The notes under the pieces were generated by a model. That model worked only from the letters and a program-made list of their open reading frames with translations. It was not told the DNA's origin and searched no databases. Below, in pieces: positions 1 to 9,161 of a stretch of 64,000 nt of DNA. Where the stretch lies: the NCBI RefSeq assembly GCF_025822605.1, contig NZ_JACKTY010000052.1, positions 26,952 through 90,951 on the forward strand. Direction: 5' to 3'. Within the stretch, counting starts at the first letter, position 1. Each line of letters opens with the position of its first letter. Origin of the DNA: Mycolicibacterium komossense. GTDB taxonomy: Bacteria > Actinomycetota > Actinomycetes > Mycobacteriales > Mycobacteriaceae. A program made the position numbers and the translations under genes.

Positions 1-557
1 GGATGGCCGACGACGAGATCGTCATGGAGACGCTGCTGATCCTGATCGGCGGCGACGAGACCACCCGGCACACGTTGTCCGGCGGCACCGAACAGCTGCT
101 CCGGCACCGGGATCAGTGGGAGCGACTGGTGGCCGATACTGATCTGCTGCCCGCCGCGATAGAGGAGATGCTGCGCTGGACGTCGCCGGTGAAGAACATG
201 TGCCGGACGCTGACCGCCGACACCGCGTTCCACGGCACCGATCTGCGCGAGGGCGAGAAGATCATGCTGATGTTCGAGTCGGCGAACTTCGACGAGTCAG
301 TCTTCGGTGATCCGGAGAATTTCCGTATTGACCGGAATCCGAACAGCCACGTGGCATTTGGGTTCGGCGCGCACTTCTGCCTCGGTAATCAGCTGGCCCG
401 CCTCGAGCTGTCGATGATGACGAAGCGGGTGTTGCAGCGGCTGCCGGATCTGCGCCTGGCCGACGGCGCTGCGATACCGTTGCGGCCGGCCAACTTCGTC
501 AGCGGCCCCGAGGCGATGCCGGTGGTGTTCACCCCGACGGCCCGGGTGCTCGACTAG
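1..557 (+). CDS. cyp142: Cytochrome P450, CYP142-like, 3' part only
   Basis: This is the C-terminal 184 or so residues of a bacterial P450; the start lies left of the window. Visible P450 hallmarks are the I-helix oxygen-activation stretch (GGDETTRHT), a K-helix ExxR-type stretch (EEMLRW) and the heme-binding loop FGFGAHFCLGNQLARLE with the cysteine that ligates heme iron. CYP142 and CYP125 oxidise the terminal C26/C27 carbon of cholesterol and cholestenone so that a CoA ligase can act on the side chain. The assignment to CYP142 comes from resemblance to recalled Rv3518c and from echA19/fadD19 lying next door. The P450 fold is certain; the subfamily is likely. Confidence 0.85.
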   Translation, partial: MADDEIVMETLLILIGGDETTRHTLSGGTEQLLRHRDQWERLVADTDLLPAAIEEMLRWTSPVKNMCRTLTADTAFHGTDLREGEKIMLMFESANFDESVFGDPENFRIDRNPNSHVAFGFGAHFCLGNQLARLELSMMTKRVLQRLPDLRLADGAAIPLRPANFVSGPEAMPVVFTPTARVLD

Positions 558-571
558 ATCGAATCGACCAG

Positions 572-1480
572 TCACGTTCGTGAATCCTTGGCGGCTTTGA
601 GGCCCCGATTCCGCCCAGGATTCACAAACGCGGGAACCGCAGCGCCTCGCTGAGCCCAGGCCGCGGCGATCCGACGCCGGATCGTCTCAGGTGTGTCCTC
701 GGCGGTCACCCGGATGACGATCCAGCCGAGTTCCTTCAGTAGTTCGGTCCGTCTGATGTCTGCCGCCAATCTGCGACGGTCTGTCCAATGATGATCACCG
801 TCGTACTCGACCGCGAGCTTCAGCACGGACCAGCCCATGTCGGCCCGCGCGACGGTCTGCCCGAATTCGTCGGTCACTGGGATCTGGGTCTGCGGCCGCG
901 GGTATCCGGCACGAACGATCAACAGCCGCAGCCATGTCTCGCGCGGTGATTCCGCGCCAGGATCGACGAGATCCAGCACTACCCGGGCGTTGCGAATTCC
1001 CTTGTCGCCCCTGCGTCGTTCCGTCAGTAGCTCGACATCGGCGACCTTGGTCCGAGTGGCATTCAGCAACGCGTCGATCTCAGCGACCGCCGAGTCGAGC
1101 GGGTTGCGTCGGGCAAGGTCAAGTGCGGTTCGGGCTGGGGTGGTCACCCTTATCCCACCAATGGTCACGATCTCGTCTGCATCGATAGCGTCGGCCCAGG
1201 TCCGAACTCCCCTCGGCGGACGTCGGTTGGGGTAGAGCATCTCGGCGGGGGCCCGGCCGTCGCACCACTTGGCGCCATGCAGGGCGGCAGCTGATCGTCC
1301 CGCGATGACGCCACGGCGTTTGGACCATAACCAGGCTGCTTGTGCTCGTTCGCGAGCCGTGATCCGGGTTCCCGTCACGACGTAGACACCTGGATAGATG
1401 GCGTCGAACCGTCTGCGCAGTGCGTGGCGGGTGAGCAGGCCGGAGTCGAGTGCTTCGCGTCCGATGAACGGCGTTTCCAT
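572..1480 (-). CDS. DUF559-domain protein, putative endonuclease-like
   Basis: A 302-aa protein from the ATG at 1480; an upstream in-frame ATG at 1558 would add 26 residues that look non-coding. The N-terminal third resembles a winged-helix AbiEi-type region (GLLTRHALRR, YPGVYVV). The C-terminal third has the DUF559/Vsr-like nuclease core: an acidic strand (VEYDGDHHWTDRRRLAADI) followed by the hydrophobic strand GWIVIRVTAED. This architecture is common as an orphan gene in mycobacteria; its role is not established. It sits between cyp142 and echA19 without an obvious link to sterol metabolism. Substrate and partner are unknown. Confidence 0.7.
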   Translation of the reverse strand: METPFIGREALDSGLLTRHALRRRFDAIYPGVYVVTGTRITARERAQAAWLWSKRRGVIAGRSAAALHGAKWCDGRAPAEMLYPNRRPPRGVRTWADAIDADEIVTIGGIRVTTPARTALDLARRNPLDSAVAEIDALLNATRTKVADVELLTERRRGDKGIRNARVVLDLVDPGAESPRETWLRLLIVRAGYPRPQTQIPVTDEFGQTVARADMGWSVLKLAVEYDGDHHWTDRRRLAADIRRTELLKELGWIVIRVTAEDTPETIRRRIAAAWAQRGAAVPAFVNPGRNRGLKAAKDSRT

Positions 1481-1601
1481 GGTCGGAGTCTGCCGATGCG
1501 CACCGACAGTGCCGCTTGTGTGAATCGTGGGTGGGAAAGCGGGCCGAAAACCGACCACATTTCACAAATGCCGAACTGAGACCAGGAGTCAGGGCAGAGC
1601 C

Positions 1602-2402
1602 CTACTTCATCGTGAAGTTGGGTGCGCGCTTCTCCTTGAAGGCCAGCGGGCCCTCCTTGGCATCATCGGACAGGAAGACCTCGATACCGATCTTCGTGTC
1701 GATTTTGAAGGCGTCGTTCTCGTGCATGCCCTCGGTCTCGTGGATCGAGCGCAGGATGGCCTGCACAGCCAACGGGCCGTTCTTGCAGATCACTTCGGCG
1801 ATCTCCAGTGCCTTCTCCAGCGCGCCGCCATCGGGCACCACGTAGCCGATCAGCCCGTAGTCCAGTGCTTCGGCGGCGGTGATGTGTCGCCCGGTGAGCA
1901 GGAGATCGCAGGCGATCGTATACGGAATCTGGCGCACCAGCCGGACCGCCGAGCCGCCCATCGGGTAGAGGCTCCACTTGGCTTCGGAGATACCGAACTT
2001 GGCGCTTTCGCCGGCGATCCGGATATCGGTGCCCTGCAGGATCTCGGTGCCGCCGGCGATGGCCGGGCCCTCGACCGCGGCGATCAGGGGCTTGGTGAGT
2101 CGCCGGCCCTTCAGCAGGCCGTCGATCCGCGTCGGGTCGTAGTTTCCGCTCTTGAATGAATCACCTGGAGGCGCCTTGGTGGCCGCCTTGAGGTCCATCC
2201 CAGCGCAGAAGTAGCCCCCCGCACCGGTGAGGATGCAGCACCGGATCTCGGGATCGTTGTCCACGCGGTCCCACGCGTCGACCATTATCGAGAGCATCTC
2301 AGTGGAAAGTGCGTTACGAGATTCCGGCCGATTCAGCGTCACGATCAAAATGTGTCCGCGCTGCTCAACGAGGGCGTCGGGTCCTTTTTCCGGCTCACTC
2401 AC
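1602..2402 (-). CDS. echA19: Enoyl-CoA hydratase EchA19 (steroid side chain)
   Basis: A 266-aa crotonase-fold protein. The oxyanion-hole stretches are visible (CAGMDLKAA near residue 67 and AIAGGTEILQ near 115), as is the C-terminal helical region. It closely matches recalled M. tuberculosis EchA19 (Rv3516), which hydrates cholesterol side-chain enoyl-CoA thioesters during beta-oxidation. It is divergent from fadD19 across a 69-nt gap holding a KstR-type operator, so both are probably induced together by sterol CoA intermediates. Length and motifs look intact. Confidence 0.93.
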   Translation of the reverse strand: MSEPEKGPDALVEQRGHILIVTLNRPESRNALSTEMLSIMVDAWDRVDNDPEIRCCILTGAGGYFCAGMDLKAATKAPPGDSFKSGNYDPTRIDGLLKGRRLTKPLIAAVEGPAIAGGTEILQGTDIRIAGESAKFGISEAKWSLYPMGGSAVRLVRQIPYTIACDLLLTGRHITAAEALDYGLIGYVVPDGGALEKALEIAEVICKNGPLAVQAILRSIHETEGMHENDAFKIDTKIGIEVFLSDDAKEGPLAFKEKRAPNFTMK

Positions 2403-2446
2403 AGGTATCTGCCTTCCAGCATCGTCGCCACAGACTTGTCTCGAAA

Positions 2447-2460
2447 TGTAACACGTTCTA
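2447..2460. promoter_or_regulatory. KstR-type operator, echA19/fadD19
   Basis: TGTAACACGTTCTA matches the KstR consensus TnnAACnnGTTnnA at every fixed position. It lies in the 69-nt divergent gap, 12 nt upstream of the fadD19 GTG. A TAGTTT hexamer at 2459-2464 could be the fadD19 -10 element, so a bound repressor would block it directly. Confidence 0.9.
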
Positions 2461-2471
2461 GTTTAGGTCCC

Positions 2472-4124
2472 GTGGCCCTGAATATCGCCGATCTTGCCGA
2501 GCACGCCATTGACGCCGTGCCAGACCGTGTTGCGCTCATTTCGGGCGATCAACAGATCACCTACGCCGAGCTGGAGGAGAAGGCGAACCGCTTCGCCCAC
2601 TATCTCATCGACAACGGCGTCAAGAAGGACGACAAGGTCGGACTGTACTGCCGCAACCGCATCGAGATCGTCATCGCGATGCTCGGCACGGTCAAGGCCG
2701 GCGCCATCCTGGTGAACGTCAACTTCCGCTACGTCGAGGGCGAACTCAAGTACCTCTTCGAAAACTCGGACATGGTCGCCTTGGTGCATGAGCGGCGCTA
2801 TGCCGACCGGGTGGCCAACGTGCTGCCCGAAACCCCGAACGTCAAGACGATCCTGGTGGTCGAGGACGGTTCCGAGGACGACTACCAGCGCTACGGCGGC
2901 GTCGAGTTCTACTCCGCCCTTGAGCAGGGTTCACCTGAGCGTGACTTCGGCCCGCGCAGCGAGGATGACATCTACCTGCTCTATACCGGCGGCACCACCG
3001 GATTCCCCAAGGGGGTCATGTGGCGTCATGAGGATATCTATCGAGTGTTGTTCGGCGGCACCGACTTTGCCACCGGGGAGCCGATCGCCGACGAGTTCGA
3101 TCTGTCCAAGCAGGCCGCGGCCAACGCCCCGATGATCCGGCTGCCGATCCCGCCGATGATCCACGGTGCGACGCAGTCGGCGACCTGGATGTCGCTGTTC
3201 TCGGGCCAAACGGTGGTGCTGGCACCGGAGTTCAACGCCGACGAGGTCTGGCGAATGATCCACGAGCACAAGGTGAACCTGCTGTTCTTCACCGGCGATG
3301 CGATGGCCCGACCGCTGCTGGATGCACTGCTGGCCCACCAGGACGCCGGTAACGAATACGACCTGAGCTCGCTGTTTCTCTTGGCCAGTACAGCCGCGCT
3401 GTTCTCCACCAGCATCAAGGAGAAGTTCCTCGAGCTGCTACCCAACCGCATCATCACCGATTCGATCGGCTCCTCGGAGACCGGCTTCGGCGGTACCAGT
3501 GTCGTGGCCAAGGGGCAGTCGCACACCGGCGGTCCGCGCGTCACCATCGACAAGAACACCGCGGTCCTCGACGAGGACGGCAATCCGGTGCAGCCGGGAT
3601 CCGGGGTGCGCGGGGTGATCGCCAAGCGCGGCCACATCCCAGTCGGCTACTTCAAGGACGAGAAGAAGACCGCCGAGACGTTCAAGACGTTCCATGGTGT
3701 CCGCTATGCCATTCCCGGCGATTTCGCCGAGGTCGAAGCCGACGGCACCGTCACGATGCTGGGCCGCGGGTCGGTGTCCATCAACTCTGGCGGCGAAAAG
3801 ATCTACCCCGAAGAGGTCGAGGCCGCCCTCAAGGGTCACCCCGACGTGTTCGACGCCCTCGTGGTCGGGGTGCCGGATCCGCGCTTCGGCCAGCACGTCG
3901 CGGCGGTGGTGCACCCTCGCGAAGGAGCCAAGCCGACATTGGCTGAGCTCGATGCGTTCGTGCGCAACGAGATAGCCGGCTACAAGGTGCCGCGCAGTCT
4001 GTGGTTGGTCGAGGAGATCAAGCGCTCGCCCGCGGGGAAGCCCGACTATCGGTGGGCCAAAGACACCACCGAAGAGCGGCCCGCCGATGACGTGCACGCC
4101 AAACACGCTGGGGCACAGGCATGA
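2472..4124 (+). CDS. fadD19: Steroid-CoA ligase FadD19
   Basis: A 550-aa ANL-superfamily acyl-CoA ligase. It has the ATP-binding P-loop YTGGTTGFPKG around residues 171-181, the SIGSSETGFGG adenylate region, and the C-terminal hinge and lysine region ending KRSPAGKPDYRW. It aligns almost without gaps to recalled Rv3515c, which activates the C8 side chain of 3-oxocholestenoate. The GTG at 2472 is chosen because earlier in-frame starts overlap the divergent operator, and because VALNIADLAEHAIDAV matches the known N-terminus. With a -10 at 2459-2464 the transcript may be leaderless. Its stop overlaps the next gene by 4 nt. Confidence 0.93.
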   Translation: MALNIADLAEHAIDAVPDRVALISGDQQITYAELEEKANRFAHYLIDNGVKKDDKVGLYCRNRIEIVIAMLGTVKAGAILVNVNFRYVEGELKYLFENSDMVALVHERRYADRVANVLPETPNVKTILVVEDGSEDDYQRYGGVEFYSALEQGSPERDFGPRSEDDIYLLYTGGTTGFPKGVMWRHEDIYRVLFGGTDFATGEPIADEFDLSKQAAANAPMIRLPIPPMIHGATQSATWMSLFSGQTVVLAPEFNADEVWRMIHEHKVNLLFFTGDAMARPLLDALLAHQDAGNEYDLSSLFLLASTAALFSTSIKEKFLELLPNRIITDSIGSSETGFGGTSVVAKGQSHTGGPRVTIDKNTAVLDEDGNPVQPGSGVRGVIAKRGHIPVGYFKDEKKTAETFKTFHGVRYAIPGDFAEVEADGTVTMLGRGSVSINSGGEKIYPEEVEAALKGHPDVFDALVVGVPDPRFGQHVAAVVHPREGAKPTLAELDAFVRNEIAGYKVPRSLWLVEEIKRSPAGKPDYRWAKDTTEERPADDVHAKHAGAQA

Positions 4125-5245
4125 AGACCGAACTCTGCGAGCGGTTCGGAATCGAATACCCGATCTTCGTATTCACTCCGTCGGAGAAGGTGGCCGCCGC
4201 GGTCAGTCGCGCCGGCGGCCTGGGAATGCTTGGCTGTGTGCGATTCAACGACGCCGATGACCTGGAAAGCGTCCTGCAGTGGATGGACGAGAACACCGAC
4301 GGTAAGCCGTACGGCGTCGATATCGTCATGCCCGCCAAGGTCCCGACCGAGGGCACCAGCGTCGACATCAACAAGCTGATCCCGCAGTCGCACCGCGATT
4401 TCGTCGACAAGACGCTCGCCGACCTGGGTGTGCCGCCGCTGCCGGTGGACGAGGCGAAATCCGAAGGGGTGCTCGGCTGGCTGCACTCCGTCGCGCGCAG
4501 CCATGTCGAGGTGGCGCTCAAGCATCCGATCAAGCTGATCGCCAACGCGCTCGGGTCGCCGCCGAAGGACGTCATCGACCGGGTACACGAAGCCGGTGTG
4601 CCGATCGCTGCGCTGGCCGGTTCGGCCACACATGCCCGACGACATGTCGACAACGGCGTTGACATCGTCGTCGCCCAAGGCCACGAGGCCGGCGGGCACA
4701 CCGGAGAGATCGGATCGATGGTCCTGTGGCCGGAGGTCTGCGATGAGCTGCGCGCCTCGGGCGCGGCAGTACTTGCTGCCGGCGGGATCGGGACCGGTAG
4801 ACAGGTGGCCGCGGCACTGGCGCTCGGCGCGCAGGGTGTGTGGATGGGCTCTGCCTTCCTGACCGCCGCCGAGTACGACCTCGGGGTCCGGTTGGAGTCC
4901 GGCCGGTCGGTGATCCAGGAGGCGATGCTCGCCGCGACGTCGAGCGACACCGTGCGTCGCCGCATCTACACCGGTAAACCGGCGCGGCTGCTCAAGAGTC
5001 GCTGGACCGAAGCCTGGGACGCCGAGGGCGCCCCGGAACCACTGCCGATGCCGTTGCAGAACATCCTGGTCAGCGAGGCTCACCAGCGCATGAGTGAATC
5101 ATCGGATCCGACGACGGTCGCGATGCCGGTCGGTCAGATCGTCGGCCGGATGAACGAGATCCGCCCGGTCGCCGACATCATCGCCGAACTGGTCTCGGGT
5201 TTCGACGAGGCGACGAAGCGGTTGGACGGCATCCGCGAGGGCTAG
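4121..5245 (+). CDS. Nitronate monooxygenase family (NPD) flavoprotein
   Basis: A 374-aa FMN-dependent TIM-barrel protein of the 2-nitropropane dioxygenase family. Typical features are the N-terminal GIEYPIFV with AVSRAGGLGMLG, the central QGHEAGGHTGEIG (catalytic-histidine region of the family) and the phosphate-binding LAAGGIGTGRQVAAAL. Its ATG overlaps the fadD19 TGA (ATGA), so it is translationally coupled and presumably KstR-controlled. Relatives in sterol regulons (for example Rv3553) are often annotated as nitronate monooxygenases without a known steroid substrate. It probably acts as an FMN oxidoreductase on a steroid intermediate (inference). Its stop shares a CTAG with the convergent TPR gene. 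Confidence 0.88.
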   Translation: MKTELCERFGIEYPIFVFTPSEKVAAAVSRAGGLGMLGCVRFNDADDLESVLQWMDENTDGKPYGVDIVMPAKVPTEGTSVDINKLIPQSHRDFVDKTLADLGVPPLPVDEAKSEGVLGWLHSVARSHVEVALKHPIKLIANALGSPPKDVIDRVHEAGVPIAALAGSATHARRHVDNGVDIVVAQGHEAGGHTGEIGSMVLWPEVCDELRASGAAVLAAGGIGTGRQVAAALALGAQGVWMGSAFLTAAEYDLGVRLESGRSVIQEAMLAATSSDTVRRRIYTGKPARLLKSRWTEAWDAEGAPEPLPMPLQNILVSEAHQRMSESSDPTTVAMPVGQIVGRMNEIRPVADIIAELVSGFDEATKRLDGIREG

Positions 5246-6288
5246 GAGCGCTTGGAGCGTCGGGCGCGCACAGCCAGCAGAACTCGCGAGCCGATCAGCG
5301 CCACTGCGCCGATGATTGCCGGCGGCCATCGCCAGGCCGACGGCAGCACGCACATCAGTGCCAGCGCGATCATGCCGAGGGCGAGCAGCCCGATGCTCGC
5401 CGTCATCATCCGGTCGCGGTGCGGCAGTAGTCGCAGGTACGGTCCGAGCCGCCCGCGCAGTGCCGGCACCAGGCCGCGCAGCTGCCAGAGCACCAGCCCG
5501 ATCAATACCGCAAGAGTGGCGAGTCCAGCCCAGACCGCGCCGATTCCTTTGAGCTGCAACGCGATCCGGCCCAGGGTGATCAGCAGGATCCACACCCAGA
5601 AGAACAGCCGCGCCACGGCCGAGGTCAACGCGATATCGATGTTGTGCGCAGCCACATCGAGCCGGACGTCGCTGGCGGCGGCCTGGGCGAAATGATCAGC
5701 CGCGCCGAAGTGGTCTTTGCGGAGCAGCTGTAGCCGGCCGAGGTCGTTACGGGCCACGGTGTGGTTCGGGTCGAGCCGCAGCGCCTCCCGCAGCGCCAGC
5801 TCGGCGGTTTTCTGATCGCCGGATTCCAGGGCCACGCGACCCAGGATTGCGTGGGGATCGGGCTCCAGCGGTGCCCGCTCGATCGCGTTGCGTGCGGCGG
5901 CATACGCCACCGACGTCATCCCGAACATGGAGCTGCAGACATGCGCCAACGCATGATGGGTCTGCCAGAGGTCGGGCGCATTCGCGACGGCCGTCCGTGC
6001 GGCGTCGTACGCCTCCTGGGGCCGCTTCATCCTCACCAGTGACAGGGCCAGCAGGCGCATCGGCCACTCCGAGGTCGGGGCCGCGACGGCTGCGCGAGCG
6101 GCGAAGTCCCTGGCGCGTTCCGGTTCGGCGAGCCCCAGTTCGGCTCGTGCCGCCAGACATAGCGCGGTCACGTTGTCGGGTTCTTGCGCCAGCGTCGCCG
6201 ACAGGGCTCGCAACGCCTCCTGTGGACGGTTGATCTCCAACAGCTGCTCGGCCTGCCGCACCGCGGCGGCCGAGTGGTCGGGATTCAC
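5242..6288 (-). CDS. Membrane protein with N-terminal TPR repeats
   Basis: A 348-aa protein from the GTG at 6288, which overlaps the upstream AAA+ stop by 4 nt (GTGA). Residues 1 to about 190 form tetratricopeptide-like helical pairs, with recurring small and alanine positions and segments such as ALRALSATLAQEPDNVTALC and ILGRVALESGDQKTAELAL. The second half has about four hydrophobic helices (starting LFFWVWILLITLG, then AGLATLAVLIGLVLW and two near the end) and a basic tail (RARRSKRS). It is therefore probably an inner-membrane protein with a TPR scaffold facing the cytoplasm. Tight coupling to the AAA+ gene suggests that the two proteins work together. The specific function is unknown. Confidence 0.82.
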   Translation of the reverse strand: MNPDHSAAAVRQAEQLLEINRPQEALRALSATLAQEPDNVTALCLAARAELGLAEPERARDFAARAAVAAPTSEWPMRLLALSLVRMKRPQEAYDAARTAVANAPDLWQTHHALAHVCSSMFGMTSVAYAAARNAIERAPLEPDPHAILGRVALESGDQKTAELALREALRLDPNHTVARNDLGRLQLLRKDHFGAADHFAQAAASDVRLDVAAHNIDIALTSAVARLFFWVWILLITLGRIALQLKGIGAVWAGLATLAVLIGLVLWQLRGLVPALRGRLGPYLRLLPHRDRMMTASIGLLALGMIALALMCVLPSAWRWPPAIIGAVALIGSRVLLAVRARRSKRS

Positions 6289-7496
6289 AGCCGTTTGGCC
6301 TTCTTCAAATAGGTGCGCAGTTCGGTGTAGGTGCCGTCTTCGTCGGCGAAGAGCACGACATTGCGGGCCGTCTCCAGCCACGCCCCGATCGACGGGCGCA
6401 CCTCGCGCAGCGCGGCCTCGATATCGGCCATCCCGATCATCCGGGCCTGCCCGCTGCGGGCGCTGTCCATCAGCGCCAGCTCCGATGCGGACTCGCAGAC
6501 ATGGGCGATATCCGCGCCGGAGAACCCCTCGGTGGCCTTGGCCAGCCGGCGCAGGTCGATGCCCTCGACCGGCCGGTGCCGCAGGTGGTAGCGGAACACC
6601 GCCTCGCGCGCCTCGGCGTCGGGCGGTAGGACCAGCAGCGTGCGGTCGAGTCGTCCCGGACGGCGCAACGCAGGGTCGACATCCCACGGCTGGTTCGTCG
6701 CGGCGAGGACGAAGACGCCCTCGTTCTGGCCCGCCACCCCGTCGAGCTCGGTCAGCAGCTGGACGACGGCACCGCGCATCGAGGCGTTGTGGGTTCCACT
6801 GCGCTTCTGGCCCAGTGCGTCGATCTCGTCGAGAAACAGCACACACGGTGCTTCGCGGCGCACCAGCCTGAACAGTTCGGCGATGTTGCGCTCGGAGTTG
6901 CCGATGTACATGTCGAGGATGTCGGCCAGACCGACGCTGACGAACCGCGCGCCCAGCTCACCTGCCACGGCCCTGGCGATGAACGTTTTCCCGCAGCCGG
7001 GCGGTCCGTAGAGCATCAGGCCGCCGCGCAGGCTCTTGCCGTAGAGCTTGCGCAGTTCGGGATTGCGCATCGGCGCCAGGAACGCCGCCTCCAACCGGTC
7101 CTTGACGGCTCGCATGCCACCGACATCGGCGAGGCTGATCCCGGCGCTCTCGACCTCCCACGCCGAGGTCGCCGGTTCGGCTTGCTCGTCGTCACCGGTC
7201 ACAAACATCGGTTCGGCGATACCGCTGACCTCGTGCTCGGCGGCCGACCAGTTGAACCCGCCCGTCTCCACGGCAGATTCGGCGGGAGTGGACTGCGCCG
7301 GGCCCATCGCCCTGGCCATTAGTGCACGTGCGGGCCCCGAAGCCGGATCCTGGGACAGGACGGTGGCGCAGTGGGTGATCGCGTCGTCGACGTTGCCTGC
7401 GGTCAGTAACAGCTCGGCCAGGTGCAGCCGCAGCGCGATGTCGTCGGGGGCACCGTCGACAGCTCGACGCAGGCTGTCGATAAGCGGGTCGGTCAT
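6285..7496 (-). CDS. AAA+ ATPase with N-terminal TPR-like segment
   Basis: A 403-aa protein. Residues 1-65 are TPR-like (DDIALRLHLAELLLTAGNVD). A single classic p97/FtsH-type AAA module follows: Walker A GPPGCGKT at about 164-171, Walker B LFLDEIDAL at about 220-228, and the second region of homology AATNQPWDVDPALRRPGR with two arginines. The C-terminal helical lid contains GFSGADIAHV. There is no zinc protease motif, so it is a remodelling ATPase and not FtsH. It is the first gene of a two-gene unit with the membrane TPR protein. The client is unknown; a membrane-anchored unfoldase is a reasonable guess. Confidence 0.88.
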   Translation of the reverse strand: MTDPLIDSLRRAVDGAPDDIALRLHLAELLLTAGNVDDAITHCATVLSQDPASGPARALMARAMGPAQSTPAESAVETGGFNWSAAEHEVSGIAEPMFVTGDDEQAEPATSAWEVESAGISLADVGGMRAVKDRLEAAFLAPMRNPELRKLYGKSLRGGLMLYGPPGCGKTFIARAVAGELGARFVSVGLADILDMYIGNSERNIAELFRLVRREAPCVLFLDEIDALGQKRSGTHNASMRGAVVQLLTELDGVAGQNEGVFVLAATNQPWDVDPALRRPGRLDRTLLVLPPDAEAREAVFRYHLRHRPVEGIDLRRLAKATEGFSGADIAHVCESASELALMDSARSGQARMIGMADIEAALREVRPSIGAWLETARNVVLFADEDGTYTELRTYLKKAKRL

Positions 7497-7538
7497 CGGT
7501 CAAAAATACGTGAATAGTGCGCTCGGTATGTTGAGGCG

Positions 7539-9098
7539 ATGAATGGCGCGCACGCTCTGATCAACACACTTGTGGACGAGGGTGTCGAGGTGTGCTTCGC
7601 CAATCCGGGCACCTCCGAGATGCATTTCGTCGCGGCCCTGGACGGAGTTCCGCGGATGCGGGCCGTGCTGGCGCTGTTCGAAGGCGTTGCCACCGGGGCG
7701 GCCGACGGATACGCGCGGATGACCGGCGGCCCCGCTGCGGTGCTGCTGCATCTGGGGCCTGGGCTGGGCAACGGTCTGGCGAATCTGCACAACGCGCGCC
7801 GCGCCCACGTCCCCATGGTCGTGATCGTCGGCGACCATGCCACGTATCACAAGAAGTACGACGCCCCACTGGAATCCGATATCGACGCGTTGGCGGGCAG
7901 CGTCTCGGGCTGGGTCCATCGCGCATCCCGGACCGAGGATGTCGCCGCGTACACCACCGCGGCCATCGCGGCCAGCCGGTCAGGACACATTTCGACGCTC
8001 ATCCTGCCCGCGGATGTGTCGTGGACCGAAGGTGTTCAGGCCGACGTCCCAGCCATGGCGGTGATCACACCGCCGACTGTCACCGACGAGGAAATGCAGC
8101 TCGCCGCCAACGCTTTTCGCTCCGGTGAGCCGACGGTGCTGATGATCGGCGGCGACGCCACCCGCGGCGATGGGCTGGCCGCGGCCGCCCGGATTGCCGC
8201 CGCCACCGGGGCCACGCTGCTCTGCGAGACATTCCCGACCCGGTTGGAGCGGGGCGCGGGAGTTCCCGCCGTCGAGCGGCTGGCCTATTTCGCCGAGGCC
8301 GCGCAAGCGCAGCTTGCGGGCGCCAGACACTTGATCCTGGTGGGCGCGCCATCGCCGGTGTCGTTCTTCGCCTATCCGGGCAAACCCAGCGATCTGGTCC
8401 CGCCGGGGTGTGCGGCACAGGCTGTCGCCGGTCCTTTCGGTGCGACGGACGCGCTCATCGCCCTGGCCGAGGAGCTGGCCCCTGGCACCGGCGCGCCGGT
8501 GGCATCGCTGTCGCGCCCGGCCATCCCGAACGGCCCGCTGACGGCCTTTTCGGCTGCCGATGTCATCGGAGCTCTGCTGCCGGAGAACGCGATCATCGTC
8601 GACGAGGCGAACACCTCGGGCGCGACGCTGCCTGCCGCGACAGCCGGGGCGCCGGCTCACGATCTGCTGACCCTGACCGGGGGCGCCATCGGTTTCGGTC
8701 TGCCGACAGCGGTCGGTGCCGCGGTGGCCGCACCGCAGCGGCCGGTGCTGTGCCTGCAGTCCGACGGGTCGGCGATGTACACGATCTCAGCGTTGTGGAC
8801 CCAGGCCAGGGAGAACCTCGACATCACCACCGTCATCTACAACAACGGCGCCTACGACGTCCTGCGCATCGAGCTGCAGCGGGTGGGCGCCCAGAGTGCG
8901 GATGCGCCGGGGCCCAAGGCTCGCGACCTGCTCGACTTAGGCCGTCCGGCAATCGATTTCAGCAAGATCGCCGAAGGCATGGGAGTGCCCGCCCGGCGGG
9001 TCTCCACCGTCGAGGACTTCGCCGCCGCACTGACCGAAGCGTTCGCCGCGTCGGGCCCCCACCTGATCGAGGCCGTCATTCCGTCGCTGCTGGGCTGA
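7539..9098 (+). CDS. ilvX: ThDP-dependent acetolactate synthase-like protein IlvX
   Basis: A 519-aa three-domain thiamine-diphosphate enzyme. It has an N-terminal PYR domain (VCFANPGTSEMHF with a glutamate), a middle domain and a C-terminal PP domain with the ThDP motif beginning SDGSAMYT and ending YNN. Length and sequence fit recalled Rv3509c, named IlvX in M. tuberculosis. That protein is annotated as an acetohydroxyacid synthase large-subunit homologue, but it is distant from IlvB and looks nearer to benzoylformate-decarboxylase-type enzymes. No small regulatory subunit is adjacent. The reaction is therefore uncertain. It is divergent from the AAA+ gene across 42 nt. Confidence 0.82.
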   Translation: MNGAHALINTLVDEGVEVCFANPGTSEMHFVAALDGVPRMRAVLALFEGVATGAADGYARMTGGPAAVLLHLGPGLGNGLANLHNARRAHVPMVVIVGDHATYHKKYDAPLESDIDALAGSVSGWVHRASRTEDVAAYTTAAIAASRSGHISTLILPADVSWTEGVQADVPAMAVITPPTVTDEEMQLAANAFRSGEPTVLMIGGDATRGDGLAAAARIAAATGATLLCETFPTRLERGAGVPAVERLAYFAEAAQAQLAGARHLILVGAPSPVSFFAYPGKPSDLVPPGCAAQAVAGPFGATDALIALAEELAPGTGAPVASLSRPAIPNGPLTAFSAADVIGALLPENAIIVDEANTSGATLPAATAGAPAHDLLTLTGGAIGFGLPTAVGAAVAAPQRPVLCLQSDGSAMYTISALWTQARENLDITTVIYNNGAYDVLRIELQRVGAQSADAPGPKARDLLDLGRPAIDFSKIAEGMGVPARRVSTVEDFAAALTEAFAASGPHLIEAVIPSLLG

Positions 9099-9161
9099 CC
9101 GCGGCGACCCTGTCCGATTTGTTCACGACAGCGCTCTCCTTGGCTGCATAACCTCAGAGAC

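Noticed and set aside
2352..2471. Longer N-terminus for FadD19
   Set aside because: It would overlap echA19 on the other strand and the operator, and the added residues do not match recalled FadD19.
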